The translations under genes and the position numbers were made by a program. From Methylophilus sp. 5 (GTDB lineage Bacteria > Pseudomonadota > Gammaproteobacteria > Burkholderiales > Methylophilaceae), in contig NZ_KI911560.1 of the NCBI RefSeq assembly GCF_000515275.1, positions 2,046,001 through 2,110,000 on the forward strand: 64,000 nt of DNA. Reading direction: 5' to 3'. How positions within the stretch are numbered: the first letter of the stretch is position 1; each line of letters opens with the position of its first letter. This document shows, in pieces, positions 54,418 to 64,000 of the stretch. The notes beneath the pieces were generated by a model. The model was not told the origin of the DNA. It did not search any database and saw nothing but the letters and a program-made list of their open reading frames with translations.

Positions 54418-55722
54418 ATGAAGAACACACTTTCTGCGTTGGGCCAATCGCTGCTGCAACGATTGCCCTATGAATACTGGATAGGCTGGCGCTATACGCG
54501 CGCCAAGCGTAACAATCATTTCATTTCCTTTATCTCTCTGACCAGCATGGTGGGCATTGCGCTGGGCGTGATGGCGCTCATTGTCGTGCTTTCAGTCATG
54601 AACGGCTTTCAGGATGAGTTGCGTAAACGAATTCTGGGCGTGGCCTCGCATATTGAAGTGCGCGGCTTTGATGTGGGCCTGGCGGGCTGGCAAAGCCTGC
54701 AGCAGCAGATTCAATCTATTCCGCCCAAATCAGTTGCCAGCCCGATTGAAGGGGTCGCGCCGTATATTATGGCCCAAGGCATGCTCACGCATGACCAGGC
54801 GGTGCAGGGCGTGCTGATTCGCGGCGTGTTGCCTGCGCAGGAGGCAAGCGTATCTGAACTGTCTAGCCAGATGAAACTGGGGAAGTTAACCGATTTACAG
54901 GCCGGGCAATTTAATATTGTGCTGGGCTCTGATTTAGCTATGGCGCTCGGTGTGCGTGTTGGTGAAAAAGTGGTGCTGATGGCGCCGCAAGGGCAGGTGA
55001 CCCCGGCCGGGCTGGTACCACGTATCAAGCAGTTTACGGTAGCCGGTATTTTTCAGGTCGGCATGTATGAGTATGATGCGGGGCTGGCATTAATCCATCT
55101 GGACGATGCTGCCAAACTGTATCGCCTCGGCGACCAGGTGTCAGGCTTGCGCCTCAAGCTGGCCGATTTGTTTATGGCAGACCGGGTGAGCCGTGAGCTG
55201 ATTCAGGCATTGGGGCCAAACTATTACATCACCGACTGGACCCAGCAGCACGCCAATTTTTTTAAGGCGATTCAGCTTGAAAAACGCGTGATGTTTATTA
55301 TTCTGGCGCTGATTGTTGCAGTGGCGGCTTTTAATATTGTGTCTACGTTAGTGATGGCCGTGACCGATAAGCGCGCCGATATTGCCATTTTGCGTACTAT
55401 GGGCGCCACGCCGCAGGCGATCCGCAAGATGTTTGTGGTGCAAGGCGCGATGATAGGTGTGATAGGCACCGTGTCTGGTGCAGTGCTGGGTGTGATACTG
55501 GCGTTGAATATTGAAACCGTGGTGCCGTGGATAGAGCGTACCTTTAATGTACAGTTTTTGTCCAAAGATGTGTATTACATCAGTGACTTACCTTCTAAAT
55601 TGATGTGGTCGGATGTGACAGCGATTGTCGGTTTATCTATTTTACTCAGCCTGATTGCCACCCTGTACCCTAGTGCGCGTGCTGCCAGTATGAATCCGGC
55701 GGAGGCCTTGCGTTATGAATGA
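54418..55722 (+). CDS. Lipoprotein-releasing ABC permease LolC/LolE
   Basis: A 434-residue inner-membrane permease of the LolC/E family. With LolD it extracts lipoproteins from the inner membrane. An N-terminal segment near residues 40-65 ([20 protein letters not shown]), a large periplasmic domain, then three segments between about 285 and 425. The LolE-like hook region is intact ([20 protein letters not shown] near 321-340). Only one permease gene is present, so it probably acts as a homodimer, as in LolF-type systems. It overlaps lolD by 8 bp. Confidence 0.93.
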   Translation: MKNTLSALGQSLLQRLPYEYWIGWRYTRAKRNNHFISFISLTSMVGIALGVMALIVVLSVMNGFQDELRKRILGVASHIEVRGFDVGLAGWQSLQQQIQSIPPKSVASPIEGVAPYIMAQGMLTHDQAVQGVLIRGVLPAQEASVSELSSQMKLGKLTDLQAGQFNIVLGSDLAMALGVRVGEKVVLMAPQGQVTPAGLVPRIKQFTVAGIFQVGMYEYDAGLALIHLDDAAKLYRLGDQVSGLRLKLADLFMADRVSRELIQALGPNYYITDWTQQHANFFKAIQLEKRVMFIILALIVAVAAFNIVSTLVMAVTDKRADIAILRTMGATPQAIRKMFVVQGAMIGVIGTVSGAVLGVILALNIETVVPWIERTFNVQFLSKDVYYISDLPSKLMWSDVTAIVGLSILLSLIATLYPSARAASMNPAEALRYE

Positions 55723-56422
55723 GTTGATATTGCAGTGCCAGGGCTTGGCAAAAACCTATCAAGGGCTGGATACCTCGGTATTAACCGGCGTTGATTTGCA
55801 GCTGGCCGCAGGCGACCATGTGGCGATTGTGGGGGCGTCAGGCAGTGGTAAAAGTACCTTGCTACACCTGCTGGGCGGGCTGGATGCGCCGACGCAAGGC
55901 GAGGTGGCTTGGTTGGCTAAGCCGCTGGCCAGTTTGTCTGAGCGTGACAAGAGTGCCATGCGCAACCAGTATTTGGGCTTTGTTTACCAGTTTCATCATT
56001 TGCTGCCTGAGTTTAGCGCCCTCGAAAACGTGGCCATGCCGTTATTGATACGACGCATGCCACGCGCAGCAGCACTCGCGCAGGCCGAGTACTATTTGTC
56101 GCTGGTGGGGTTAACACATCGCCTTGAGCACACGCCAGGTGAGTTGTCTGGTGGTGAGCGCCAACGTGCAGCGCTGGCGCGTGCGCTGGTGACGCAGCCG
56201 CGTTGCATACTGGCCGATGAGCCGACCGGTAACCTGGACCGGCAAACAGCCGAGCAGGTTTTTGAGCTGCTGCTGCAAATACAGTCACAGCAAGGCACTG
56301 CGCTGGTGGTGGTCACGCATGACTTGTCACTGGCAGCACGTATGCATCGGCAATATCGCTTGCAAGATGGCACGCTGCAAGCGATGGCATCTACGCCTCA
56401 GCAGGACGCCACCTCCGCTTAA
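55715..56422 (+). CDS. lolD: Lipoprotein-releasing ATPase LolD
   Basis: A 235-residue ABC ATPase. Walker [19 protein letters not shown] near residues 39-56, [20 protein letters not shown] near 88-107 (typical of LolD), signature [15 protein letters not shown] near 143-157 and Walker [13 protein letters not shown] near 163-174. Coupled to the permease gene by overlap and followed 9 bp later by comEC. Confidence 0.95.
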   Translation: MNELILQCQGLAKTYQGLDTSVLTGVDLQLAAGDHVAIVGASGSGKSTLLHLLGGLDAPTQGEVAWLAKPLASLSERDKSAMRNQYLGFVYQFHHLLPEFSALENVAMPLLIRRMPRAAALAQAEYYLSLVGLTHRLEHTPGELSGGERQRAALARALVTQPRCILADEPTGNLDRQTAEQVFELLLQIQSQQGTALVVVTHDLSLAARMHRQYRLQDGTLQAMASTPQQDATSA

Positions 56423-56431
56423 ATAAACGTC

Positions 56432-58879
56432 ATGCTGCCAGGCGCCACAGTCGGATTACTGTTTGGAGTTTGGCTGTTTCAGCAGCAATCTCAGCTGTGG
56501 TCTGTCACTGTCTGGGTCAGCGGGTTGGCAGTGCTGGCCGTGTTCGGTGTATTACGATACGGTCTGCTCCGCGCTTGGGTGCCAGGCGTTTCTCATTCTT
56601 TTCGCTATCAAACACTGCTGCGAAAGCTCTGGCTGGTGTTGCTAATCGCTGCATTAGGCTTTGCCTATGCGCAAGCACGTGCCTGGTGGCGTTTGCAATC
56701 AGCTTTGCCTGCTGCATGTGAGCAGCAGGTGTTGCAAGTGCAGGGTGTGATTGTCAGTGTGCCCGAGCGCGATGCCCGTGGTCAGCATGTCGATGTGGCC
56801 ATTGAGCGCAGCTTTAATCGTGCTTGCCCGCTACCCGCTAAGGTGCGCCTCAATTTGTATGAGCAGTCTTATCGCGGTGACGCAGCAAAACCGGTCATAG
56901 CCATGCCGCGATTACAAGCGGGTGAGCGCTGGCAGTTTAGCGTCAGGCTTAAGCGGCCACACGCCGCGCGTAATCCACATGGGTTTGATTATGCTGCTTG
57001 GTGCCTGGCCAACCAGATTGGTGCCAGTGGCTCTATTGTCAGCAAAGCGCCCATGCATCAATTGCAGCCCATGGTCTGGCAACCGGCGGCATTAATTGCA
57101 CGCTGGCGCGCCAATGTGGGTGCGCGTATCGAACGTGTATTAGGCACCACGCCGTCAAGTGCCGTCGTACGTGCGCTGGTGATTGGTGATGACAGCCAGA
57201 TTGCGCGCGCCGACTGGCAATTGTTTGTCGATACCGGCATCAATCACCTGGTTAGTATTTCTGGCTTGCATATTACGATGCTGGCTTCGTTGGGCTATCT
57301 GTGCACGGGCTGGTTGTGGCGTTTGCGCCCGCGCTGGGCGCTATATGTGCCTTCTAAATTAGCAGCCAGTGTTGGCGGTGCATTGGTCGCCATTGCTTAT
57401 TCTGCGCTGGCCGGCTTTTCTGTGCCCACCCAGCGCACGCTCTACATGCTGCTCACCGTGTTGGTGATGCTGAGCTTAAAGCACCGATTACCTTTTTCAT
57501 GGGTCCTTTGTGTGGCAGTGTGGGTGGTGCTATTGCTAGACCCTTGGGCGGTGATGGCGCCCGGATTCTGGTTGTCGTTTGGCGCAGTGGCTATCTTGGC
57601 GTTTGCCATGGGCGGGCGCTTGCGTCAGGTTGGCTGGTGGCAGTCTGCGCTGCAGACGCAATGGATCATCACGCTGGCATTTGTGCCGGTGCTGGCGCTG
57701 CTGTTTAACCAGTTATCACTTGTGTCTCCGCTTGCGAATGGCTTGGCGATCCCTATGGTGAGCTTGGGCGTGGTGCCGCTGGCGATTGCCGGTGCGGTGC
57801 TGCCGCTCGACTTTTTGTTACAACTGGCTGCCGGGCTATGGCAGGGTTGTGCACACGCATTGCAATGGCTGCGGCAGTTGCCTTGGGCAGTAAGCTATGT
57901 CGCGACGCCTTCCATGTGGGCGTGGCTGCTGGCGATGCTGGGCACACTGTGGTGGCTGATGCCACGCGGTTGGCCCTTACGGTGGGCTGGGTTGCTGCTA
58001 TGGTTGCCACTATGCTTGCCGGTAGCATCAACCTTGCAGCCTGGCCAAATGCGGGTGACGGTACTTGATGTCGGGCAAGGCCTGAGTGTGCTGGTGCAAA
58101 CGGCGCAGCATACGCTGCTATATGATGCCGGGCCTGTGTATAACGAGCAAAGTGACGCTGGCCAGCGCATTGTGTTGCCTTATTTACGCCATTTGGGCGT
58201 CAAACAGTTAGACCTGGCCGTAGTCTCGCATGATGACAATGATCATGTTGGCGGCATGGCGTCTGTACTCTCTGGTGTTGCCGCGAAGCAAATGCTGAGC
58301 TCGCTAACCCCTGCAGCGACTTTGTTTACACAGTTGCAGGCTATTCCGCAGGCAACGCACATGCCGCGCGTCACCTGTCATAGCGGTCAGCAATGGCAAT
58401 GGGACCAGGTGATTTTTCGGGTGATTTATCCCACACAGGCCTTGGCGGCAGATGCCAGAGATAATGACAAAAGTTGTGTGATTCAGGTGGTTTCTACGCA
58501 TGGCAGCTTGTTGCTCACGGGGGATATTGAGCAAGTGGCCGAGCATGCGCTGCTTGCATCTGCGCCTGACGGGCTGCGCGCCCATGTGATGACCATGCCG
58601 CATCATGGCAGTAAGACTTCATCTAGCCTAGCTTTTATCAGCCAAGTGCAACCCGAGATTGCAATTGCAACGGTGGGCTATCTAAACCGGTTTGGCCACC
58701 CCAAGCCAGAGGTGATGGCCAGATACCAGGCGCTAGGTAGCCACACACTGCGCTCGGATGAGGATGGGGCCATTGTGCTGGACTTTACCCAGGGCCAGCG
58801 GCCACAAGTGACTCGTTGGCGCGCTGCTGAGCCACATTATTGGGAGGTACTCGACCGTCGCCCCGCAAACGCATTGTAA
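56432..58879 (+). CDS. comEC: DNA uptake channel ComEC/Rec2
   Basis: An 815-residue inner-membrane protein for DNA uptake in natural transformation. Order: N-terminal membrane and OB-like (DUF4131) region to about residue 215, the Competence domain with many segments (GINHLVSISGLHITMLASLG near 269-288) to about 530, then a metallo-beta-lactamase-like nuclease domain with LDVGQGLSVLVQT near 546, VSHDDNDHVGGMASVL near 589-604 and MPHHGSKTSSS near 724-734. Full length with key residues intact. Placement after lolD is common in betaproteobacteria. Confidence 0.94.
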   Translation: MLPGATVGLLFGVWLFQQQSQLWSVTVWVSGLAVLAVFGVLRYGLLRAWVPGVSHSFRYQTLLRKLWLVLLIAALGFAYAQARAWWRLQSALPAACEQQVLQVQGVIVSVPERDARGQHVDVAIERSFNRACPLPAKVRLNLYEQSYRGDAAKPVIAMPRLQAGERWQFSVRLKRPHAARNPHGFDYAAWCLANQIGASGSIVSKAPMHQLQPMVWQPAALIARWRANVGARIERVLGTTPSSAVVRALVIGDDSQIARADWQLFVDTGINHLVSISGLHITMLASLGYLCTGWLWRLRPRWALYVPSKLAASVGGALVAIAYSALAGFSVPTQRTLYMLLTVLVMLSLKHRLPFSWVLCVAVWVVLLLDPWAVMAPGFWLSFGAVAILAFAMGGRLRQVGWWQSALQTQWIITLAFVPVLALLFNQLSLVSPLANGLAIPMVSLGVVPLAIAGAVLPLDFLLQLAAGLWQGCAHALQWLRQLPWAVSYVATPSMWAWLLAMLGTLWWLMPRGWPLRWAGLLLWLPLCLPVASTLQPGQMRVTVLDVGQGLSVLVQTAQHTLLYDAGPVYNEQSDAGQRIVLPYLRHLGVKQLDLAVVSHDDNDHVGGMASVLSGVAAKQMLSSLTPAATLFTQLQAIPQATHMPRVTCHSGQQWQWDQVIFRVIYPTQALAADARDNDKSCVIQVVSTHGSLLLTGDIEQVAEHALLASAPDGLRAHVMTMPHHGSKTSSSLAFISQVQPEIAIATVGYLNRFGHPKPEVMARYQALGSHTLRSDEDGAIVLDFTQGQRPQVTRWRAAEPHYWEVLDRRPANAL

Positions 58880-58963
58880 CTGGATAGATACCGCACAAAA
58901 CTTGCCCTCAGGCCTGGTTAACGCTAAAGTAGCGAAAGTTTAAAAACAACTGGAGTGTTTGCT

Positions 58964-59569
58964 GTGTGGGAAATTATTTTAGCGGCCGGCTGGCCCATCT
59001 GGCCTCTGATTATTGCCTCCGTGATTGCCTTCGCCATTATTGTCGAACGATGCTGGGCATTAAGGGCATCGGTCGTCACGCCTGAGCAATTGCTGCCAGA
59101 AGTGCAAAACTGGTTAAAACAAGGCGGGGTGACGCGTGAAACACTGAGCCGCCTGGAAGCACACTCTTTGTTAGGCAAAGTATTTGCCAGTGCCTTGGCC
59201 AATATGAATAACTCACGTGAAGTGACCAAAGAAGCGATTGAAGAAACGGGCCGCGCTGTCGCGCACAAGCTGGAGCAATATCTGCCAACGCTGGGCACGA
59301 TTGCCACTGTGGCACCTTTGCTCGGTTTGCTGGGCACGGTGATCGGGATGGTGGAGCTGTTCGGTTCGTTTACTAATAGCGGACATGACGTCGCCCAGTT
59401 TGCGCGCGGTATTTCTGTGGCACTGTATAACACGGCTGCCGGTATTGTCGTGGCGGTGCCTTCGATGATTGCTTACCGTTATTTCCGCGGCAAGATTGAT
59501 GGCTTACTGGTCGACATGGAACAGCAGGCGATCAAACTGGTGGAAATTATCCATGGTGACCGTGGCTAA
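58964..59569 (+). CDS. exbB: MotA/TolQ/ExbB proton channel protein
   Basis: A 201-residue ExbB-type protein that harnesses the proton gradient, usually for TonB. The GTG at 58964 is chosen because ggag lies 8 bases upstream; an earlier in-frame GTG overlaps that site. Three membrane segments, with the characteristic GTIATVAPLLGLLGTVIGMV near residues 111-130 and ALYNTAAGIVVAVPSMIAYR near 155-174. Paired with exbD 51 bp on; this pair often precedes msbA-lpxK. Confidence 0.92.
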   Translation: MWEIILAAGWPIWPLIIASVIAFAIIVERCWALRASVVTPEQLLPEVQNWLKQGGVTRETLSRLEAHSLLGKVFASALANMNNSREVTKEAIEETGRAVAHKLEQYLPTLGTIATVAPLLGLLGTVIGMVELFGSFTNSGHDVAQFARGISVALYNTAAGIVVAVPSMIAYRYFRGKIDGLLVDMEQQAIKLVEIIHGDRG

Positions 59570-59620
59570 GGTGGCTGTAGCTCAGGTAATCATAAGCACA
59601 TTGAACACAAAGGCAATTTC

Positions 59621-60049
59621 ATGAATTTCAAACGTGGTGTCCGTAACGAAGAGTTGGAAATCAACTTTATTCCACTGATTGACGTGCTGCTGGTGATTAT
59701 CATTTTTTTGATGGTGAGTGCCACGTTCTCACGCACCAGCGAGTTACAAATTAATTTGCCAACCGCCGATGCCAGCGCCCCACAAGAAAAGCCATTGACC
59801 ATCACCGTTGAGGTCGATGCCAATGGCCGTTATCTGGTCAATGGCAAAGAAGCCAATGGCGCGGTTGTATCTGATTTATCTGCGGCATTGACGCAGGCAG
59901 GTGCGAATGGGCCATCCGGCAAAGAGCCGACCATTATTATTAATGCCGATGCCAAAGCGACACATCAATCGGTAGTCAATATTATGGAAGCATCGCGCAT
60001 GGCTAATTACACCCACATTACGTTTGCGACGCAGGTGAATTCCCGTTAA
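59621..60049 (+). CDS. exbD: ExbD/TolR biopolymer transport protein
   Basis: A 142-residue single-pass protein. The N-terminal INFIPLIDVLLVIIIFLMVS near residues 15-34 contains the conserved membrane aspartate (D23). A periplasmic domain ending THITFATQVNSR follows. Works with the ExbB-like protein upstream. A terminator follows at 60085. Confidence 0.93.
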   Translation: MNFKRGVRNEELEINFIPLIDVLLVIIIFLMVSATFSRTSELQINLPTADASAPQEKPLTITVEVDANGRYLVNGKEANGAVVSDLSAALTQAGANGPSGKEPTIIINADAKATHQSVVNIMEASRMANYTHITFATQVNSR

Positions 60050-60084
60050 TGACTCACTGGACACACATGGTTGTGATCCTTCAA

Positions 60085-60117
60085 CAAGCCCGTCACTCTT
60101 GGCGGGCTGTTTGTTTT
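60085..60117 (+). terminator. Terminator after exbD
   Basis: Stem agcccg / cgggct with a 10-base loop followed by tgtttgttttt. Partial read-through into msbA is likely, because msbA begins 20 bases later. Confidence 0.65.
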
Positions 60118-60138
60118 TAGACTGCCCGAGACAACCGC

Positions 60139-61893
60139 ATGGCGCGAAAATCATCTTCTGAACCGGTCATCACCGCCCATCCGGTATTACTCTACAAGCG
60201 GCTGTTTGCCTATGCCTGGCATTATAAAATGCATTTTGCATTGTCTATGCTGTCGACGGCGATTCTGGCCTCCAGCAATACTTTGTTTCTGGCTTTAATT
60301 AAAAAAGTCACTGATGAAGGGTTTGCCAAGTCTATCGACCACGATGCTTATGTGCTGCCGTTGATGTTGTTTGGCCTGATGGCGATCAGGGCTGTGGCGG
60401 GCTTCTTTTCTGTGTATAGCTTACGCACTGTGGCCAGGCGCGTGGTAGAAGTGCTGCGCAAGCAGATTTTTGCCAAGTTGCTGATGTTGCCGGTGAGTTT
60501 TTTTGATGCTAACTCCAATGGTTTGCTGGTGTCTAAAATGACTTACGACATTGAGCGACTGTCGACGGTGGTGACGCGTTCTGCATTGAATGTGCTGCGT
60601 GATGTGCTGACCGTGATCGGCCTGATTGGCTATATGCTGTACCTTGATTGGCGTTTAACCCTCATTTTTGCACTGGTGGCGCCGTTGATGGGTTTCTATC
60701 TTGCGCGCACGACGCCTAAATTGCGCGCCAATGCAAAAAAAGTGCAGCAAGCGGTCGGTGAAATTACTAAAACGGCAGAAGAGGCCATTGCGGCACAACG
60801 TATTGTTAAAATTTTTGGCGCTCAGGCGTTTGAAAATGACCGCTTTGGCGAGGTGGTTAGCCGCAACCGGCAGCTGGAGTTACGCACGGCCAGAATTTCT
60901 GGCCTCAATAGCTTTGTGATTGAGATTTTGTCTGCCGTGGCTTTGGGCCTGGTTGTTTTTTACGCATTGGCGCAGTTTACGGTGGGTGAGTTTGCTGCCT
61001 TTGTTGGCGCGTTAATGATGCTGATTGCGCCGATTAAACATATCACTGCCGCTAATGAAGACTTACAGATTGGCCTGGCGGCGGCACAAAGTGTATTTGA
61101 TGTGCTGGATATTGAGAATGAAGTGGATCAAGGCAGTTATCAGGTTGCACGTGCGCAAGGCGCTTTGCGTTTTGATCAGGTGACTGTGCGTTACCCGCAG
61201 GCTAAAAAAGACGCCTTGTCTGGCTTGAGTTTTGAAATTGCAGCGGGTGAGAAAGTTGCGCTGGTGGGGCGCTCTGGCAGTGGTAAAACCACGCTGGTGA
61301 ATTTATTGCCACGTTTTTATGAGTCACAGCAAGGTCAGGTATTGCTGGATAATAAAAATGTTACAGACTATCAACTGGATAATTTGCGTGCGCAGTTTTC
61401 ACTGGTGAGCCAGGATATCGTGTTATTTAATGACACGATCTTTAATAATATTGCTTATGGTGCGCTGCGGGATGCCAGCGAGCAGCAAGTGATTGACGCC
61501 GCCAAAGCGGCCAATGCCTGGGAGTTTATCCAGCAAATGCCGCAAGGCTTGCAGAGTGAGATTGGTGACCGCGGCGTACGTTTGTCTGGTGGCCAGCGCC
61601 AGCGCTTGGCCATTGCGCGTGCCATTTTAAAAAATGCGCCAGTGTTGTTACTGGATGAAGCGACCTCTGCGCTAGATAGTGAATCTGAGTTGCATGTGCA
61701 AATGGCGCTGGACCGCCTGATGCGTGACCGTACCACCATTGTGATTGCGCATAGGCTGAGTACGGTGGAAAACGCCGACAGAATTCTTGTCATGGATCAC
61801 GGCAGCATCATAGAAACGGGTTCTCATCAGACCTTGCTGGCACAGAACGGCTATTACAGCAGGCTATATCATAAGCAGTTTCAAGACGACTAA
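60139..61893 (+). CDS. msbA: Lipid A export ABC transporter MsbA
   Basis: A 584-residue half-transporter that flips lipid A-core across the inner membrane. Six membrane segments in the first 320 residues, then the ATPase: Walker A GRSGSGKTTLVNLLPRFYES near 378-397, Q-loop SLVSQDIVLFNDTIFNNIAY, signature LSGGQRQRLAIARAI near 483-497, Walker B VLLLDEATSALDSE near 503-516, switch histidine in IVIAHRLSTVENADRILVMD. Its last base is the first base of lpxK. Confidence 0.96.
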   Translation: MARKSSSEPVITAHPVLLYKRLFAYAWHYKMHFALSMLSTAILASSNTLFLALIKKVTDEGFAKSIDHDAYVLPLMLFGLMAIRAVAGFFSVYSLRTVARRVVEVLRKQIFAKLLMLPVSFFDANSNGLLVSKMTYDIERLSTVVTRSALNVLRDVLTVIGLIGYMLYLDWRLTLIFALVAPLMGFYLARTTPKLRANAKKVQQAVGEITKTAEEAIAAQRIVKIFGAQAFENDRFGEVVSRNRQLELRTARISGLNSFVIEILSAVALGLVVFYALAQFTVGEFAAFVGALMMLIAPIKHITAANEDLQIGLAAAQSVFDVLDIENEVDQGSYQVARAQGALRFDQVTVRYPQAKKDALSGLSFEIAAGEKVALVGRSGSGKTTLVNLLPRFYESQQGQVLLDNKNVTDYQLDNLRAQFSLVSQDIVLFNDTIFNNIAYGALRDASEQQVIDAAKAANAWEFIQQMPQGLQSEIGDRGVRLSGGQRQRLAIARAILKNAPVLLLDEATSALDSESELHVQMALDRLMRDRTTIVIAHRLSTVENADRILVMDHGSIIETGSHQTLLAQNGYYSRLYHKQFQDD

Positions 61894-62924
61894 TGTTGCG
61901 CACATGGTTTGAGCGGCAGTGGCAAATAACAGGCTGGGCGCAATGCCTGCTGCTACCATTGTCTTGGCTATTTGCCTTATTGGCCGCGAGCAGACGTTGT
62001 TGCTATCAAATGGGCCTGTTTTCAAGCCAGACGTTGCCAGTGCCTGTCATCGTGGTTGGTAATGTTTCTGTTGGCGGTGTCGGCAAAACGCCGCTGGTGA
62101 TTTATCTGGCGCAGCAGTTACGTGCGGCGGGCTATATGCCTGGCATTTTAAGTCGGGGCTATGGCAGCCAATACACTGGCGAGGTCACGCCAGCCAGCCA
62201 GCCAGCTCTGGTAGGCGACGAACCGGTGTTAATTGCCAGGCGCAGTGGCTGCCCGGTGTGGGTAAACCCGCTACGCGCAGCAGGCGGTTTGGCTTTGCTC
62301 AATGCGCATCCTGCGGTCAATGTGCTGATTTGTGATGACGGCTTGCAGCATTATGCCTTGCAACGTGATATTGAGATTGCAGTGGTTCAACGGCCACTCG
62401 GCGTAGGTAATGGCCGATTGCTACCCGCGGGCCCATTGCGCGAGCCGCTAGGCCGTTTGCATGCGGTAGATATTGTGGTCGAGACCGGGCAATTGCCCGC
62501 AGTGCCATCACATGCAGCCAGTTACCAACTTGAGTTGCGCGCAGGTGGCTGGACGTCGGTCACGGATTTTGCAACTGAAACCACGCAGGCATATTTGCGT
62601 GCAAAACCGTTGGTGGCGATGGCTGGCATCGGTCATCCAAAGCGCTTTTTCGATGTGTTGACAAGCATGGGCCTAGATTGCGAACAACAGGCGCTGGCAG
62701 ACCACCATGCGTATACGCAGGCAGATTTTATGGCGTTGCGCGGAAAAACCATCCTGATGACCGAGAAAGATGCCGTAAAATGTCAGCAATTGGGCGTGGA
62801 TGATGCCTGGTATCTGCCTGTGAGCGCTGAGCTTAAACCAATTGGACACAACCAGCCACTGACACACTATGTTGTCGAGCAATTGCAACAATCTATGCAA
62901 CAACGCAAAGGAAGTATGAAATGA
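61893..62924 (+). CDS. lpxK: Tetraacyldisaccharide 4'-kinase
   Basis: A 343-residue membrane-associated kinase that makes lipid IVA in lipid A synthesis. The P-loop [20 protein letters not shown] is near residues 52-71. [14 protein letters not shown] near 88-101 and the metal-site [15 protein letters not shown] near 149-163 are family marks. TEKDAVKCQ near 290-298 closes the fold. Overlaps msbA by 1 bp and the Trm112-like gene by 4 bp. Confidence 0.96.
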   Translation: MLRTWFERQWQITGWAQCLLLPLSWLFALLAASRRCCYQMGLFSSQTLPVPVIVVGNVSVGGVGKTPLVIYLAQQLRAAGYMPGILSRGYGSQYTGEVTPASQPALVGDEPVLIARRSGCPVWVNPLRAAGGLALLNAHPAVNVLICDDGLQHYALQRDIEIAVVQRPLGVGNGRLLPAGPLREPLGRLHAVDIVVETGQLPAVPSHAASYQLELRAGGWTSVTDFATETTQAYLRAKPLVAMAGIGHPKRFFDVLTSMGLDCEQQALADHHAYTQADFMALRGKTILMTEKDAVKCQQLGVDDAWYLPVSAELKPIGHNQPLTHYVVEQLQQSMQQRKGSMK

Positions 62925-63103
62925 ATCCTAAATTATTGGAAATTCTGGTCTGTCCGGTGACCAAAGGGCCGTTGGTTTACGATAAGCAAAAGCAGGAGCT
63001 GATCTCAAAAAATGCACGTTTGGCTTATCCGGTGCGTGATGGTATTCCGGTCATGCTGGAAGATGAAGCGCGCCGTCTGGACGAACAAGAATACAGCGAA
63101 TAA
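62921..63103 (+). CDS. Trm112-family protein
   Basis: A 60-residue Trm112/YcaR-type protein: [20 protein letters not shown] at the start and [16 protein letters not shown] near 35-50. Only one zinc-ribbon cysteine (C11) is kept, as in many bacterial members. The exact role is unsettled; it sits between lpxK and kdsB in many proteobacteria, as here, coupled to lpxK and 2 bp before kdsB. Confidence 0.95.
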   Translation: MNPKLLEILVCPVTKGPLVYDKQKQELISKNARLAYPVRDGIPVMLEDEARRLDEQEYSE

Positions 63104-63105
63104 GC

Positions 63106-63843
63106 ATGTTTAAGGTTGTTGTTCCCGCCCGTTTTTCCAGTAGCCGTTTGCCGGGCAAGCCATTACTGGATATTGCCGGTAAGCCTATGGTGATCCGCGT
63201 GGCCGAGCAGGCAGCAAAAAGCCTGGCTAGCGACATCGTGATTGCGACAGATCACGACGATATCATGCACGCTGCCGCATCGCACGGAGTCGCTGCGGTC
63301 ATGACGCGGGTAGACCATGTGTCTGGCACCGACCGCATCGCTGAAGTGGTCGCCAGCATGGGCTGGCCGGATGAGATGATTGTGGTGAATGTGCAGGGCG
63401 ATGAACCGCTGATTGACCCGGTATTGATTAACGAAGTGGCACAAACTTTGGCCAATGATCCGCAAGCAGTGATGTCTACAGCCTGTCATTCTATCCATGA
63501 TGCGGATAGTTTTGACAACCCAAACGTGGTGAAGGTTGTTTTAAACGCCAAGCAGCAAGCCTTGTATTTTAGTCGCGCGCCGATTCCGTTTCCGCGCGAT
63601 GCCGAGTATAGGCAGCATCTGGTCGCCCATCGCCATATTGGTATTTATGCGTATCGGGTGGGTTTTCTCAAGCAATACGCGAGTTTGCCAGTGACGGCGC
63701 TGGAGAAGATTGAGAGTCTGGAACAACTGCGCGTGTTATACCATGGCTACCAGATTGCCGTGACCGTGACAGCGCACGCGCCTGCCAGCGGAGTAGATAC
63801 AGCAGAAGATTTGGCCTTGGTGCGCAAAGTATTTGTTGCGTAG
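63106..63843 (+). CDS. kdsB: 3-deoxy-manno-octulosonate cytidylyltransferase
   Basis: A 245-residue CMP-KDO synthetase that activates KDO for lipopolysaccharide. N-terminal VVPARFSSSRLPGKPLLDIA is near residues 4-23 (nucleotide loop with R and K), NVQGDEPLIDPVLI near 94-107, and HRHIGIYAYRVGFLKQYASL near 175-194. Full length. Last gene of the exbBD-msbA-lpxK-trm112-kdsB set. Confidence 0.97.
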   Translation: MFKVVVPARFSSSRLPGKPLLDIAGKPMVIRVAEQAAKSLASDIVIATDHDDIMHAAASHGVAAVMTRVDHVSGTDRIAEVVASMGWPDEMIVVNVQGDEPLIDPVLINEVAQTLANDPQAVMSTACHSIHDADSFDNPNVVKVVLNAKQQALYFSRAPIPFPRDAEYRQHLVAHRHIGIYAYRVGFLKQYASLPVTALEKIESLEQLRVLYHGYQIAVTVTAHAPASGVDTAEDLALVRKVFVA

Positions 63844-63866
63844 TTTGATGATGCGTTACATATAAT

Positions 63867-63894
63867 AAAAAAGCCTGCATCTGCAGGCTTTTTT
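63867..63894. terminator. Rho-independent terminator after kdsB
   Basis: Stem aaaaaagcctgca / tgcaggctttttt with a minimal loop. Symmetric, so it probably also ends the converging PEP-CTERM protein transcript. Confidence 0.9.
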
Positions 63895-63921
63895 ATTGCG
63901 AGCGTTAAACGCGTCGTCGAA

Positions 63922-64000
63922 TTAGTTTTTTCTCTGACGGCGTGCAGCAATCGTGCCCATCAAGGCCAAGCCTGCAAACATCATGCCGTAAGTTTCTGGC
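63922..64000 (-). CDS. PEP-CTERM protein, C-terminal end only
   Basis: A partial gene running off the right edge on the minus strand, too short to show up as a normal ORF. The last 25 residues are PETYGMMFAGLALMG followed by TIAARRQRKN and a stop. This is the PEP-CTERM sorting signal: the Pro-Glu motif, a hydrophobic segment, then a basic tail. Such proteins are processed by an exosortase and exported to the surface or exopolysaccharide. The rest of the protein cannot be seen. Confidence 0.85.
   Translation of the reverse strand, partial: PETYGMMFAGLALMGTIAARRQRKN

Overview
The window looks like chromosome of a betaproteobacterial methylotroph of the family Methylophilaceae, most likely Methylophilus or a close relative. 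The main evidence is a complete fmdC-A-B-D-E-F cluster (short-chain-amide and urea porin, formamidase, zinc-ribbon protein, transporter), a gene set first described in Methylophilus methylotrophus. Betaproteobacterial-style housekeeping genes fill the right half. No rRNA, tRNA or CRISPR array was seen.

Layout. (a) 1-5 kb is an AT-rich accessory segment. It carries a Septu-like ATPase/HNH nuclease pair on the minus strand, an unrecognised coiled-coil gene converging on it, and a two-gene unit made of a lone MbcA/ParS-type antitoxin domain protein and an unknown protein. An 850-bp gene-free stretch with an 18-bp direct repeat follows. (b) 5.0-11.7 kb is an operon of an NtaA/DmoA-type flavin monooxygenase and a complete branched-chain-amino-acid-type (HAAT) ABC importer. 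(c) 12.0-13.3 kb holds two envelope protein genes. (d) 13.5-28.1 kb is a nitrogen-scavenging supercluster: fmdCABDEF, urtDE, ureD-A-B-C-E-F-G and a HupE/UreJ nickel permease. Amides and urea cross the outer membrane through FmdC and the inner membrane through FmdDEF-UrtDE. FmdA then yields formate and ammonia, and urease yields CO2 and ammonia. (e) 28.3-33.5 kb encodes an NCS1-permease/histidine-kinase/receiver fusion of 1142 residues, a LuxR-type response regulator overlapping it, and an SDR oxidoreductase. The fusion is the best candidate sensor for the adjacent amide/urea genes.

(f) 33.5-36.5 kb: outer-membrane barrel, TPR protein, and a DHA2 efflux pump preceded by a short leader ORF. (g) 36.5-41.8 kb: ferredoxin-NADP reductase, etfBA, a divergent LysR regulator and ETF-ubiquinone oxidoreductase. 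(h) 41.9-42.5 kb is a 609-bp nested fold-back element. (i) 42.6-64 kb is mostly core: ftsXE-ftsY, an M16 peptidase pair, rsmD-coaD-ferredoxin-gloA, ppc, csbD, lolC/E-lolD-comEC, exbBD-msbA-lpxK-trm112-kdsB, and the 3' end of a PEP-CTERM protein gene cut by the window edge.

The most unusual signals are the permease-kinase fusion, the intergenic palindromic repeats inside the fmd/ure cluster whose outer arms pair within each copy but differ between copies, the large fold-back element, the defence and antitoxin genes at the left end, and the leader ORF before the efflux pump.
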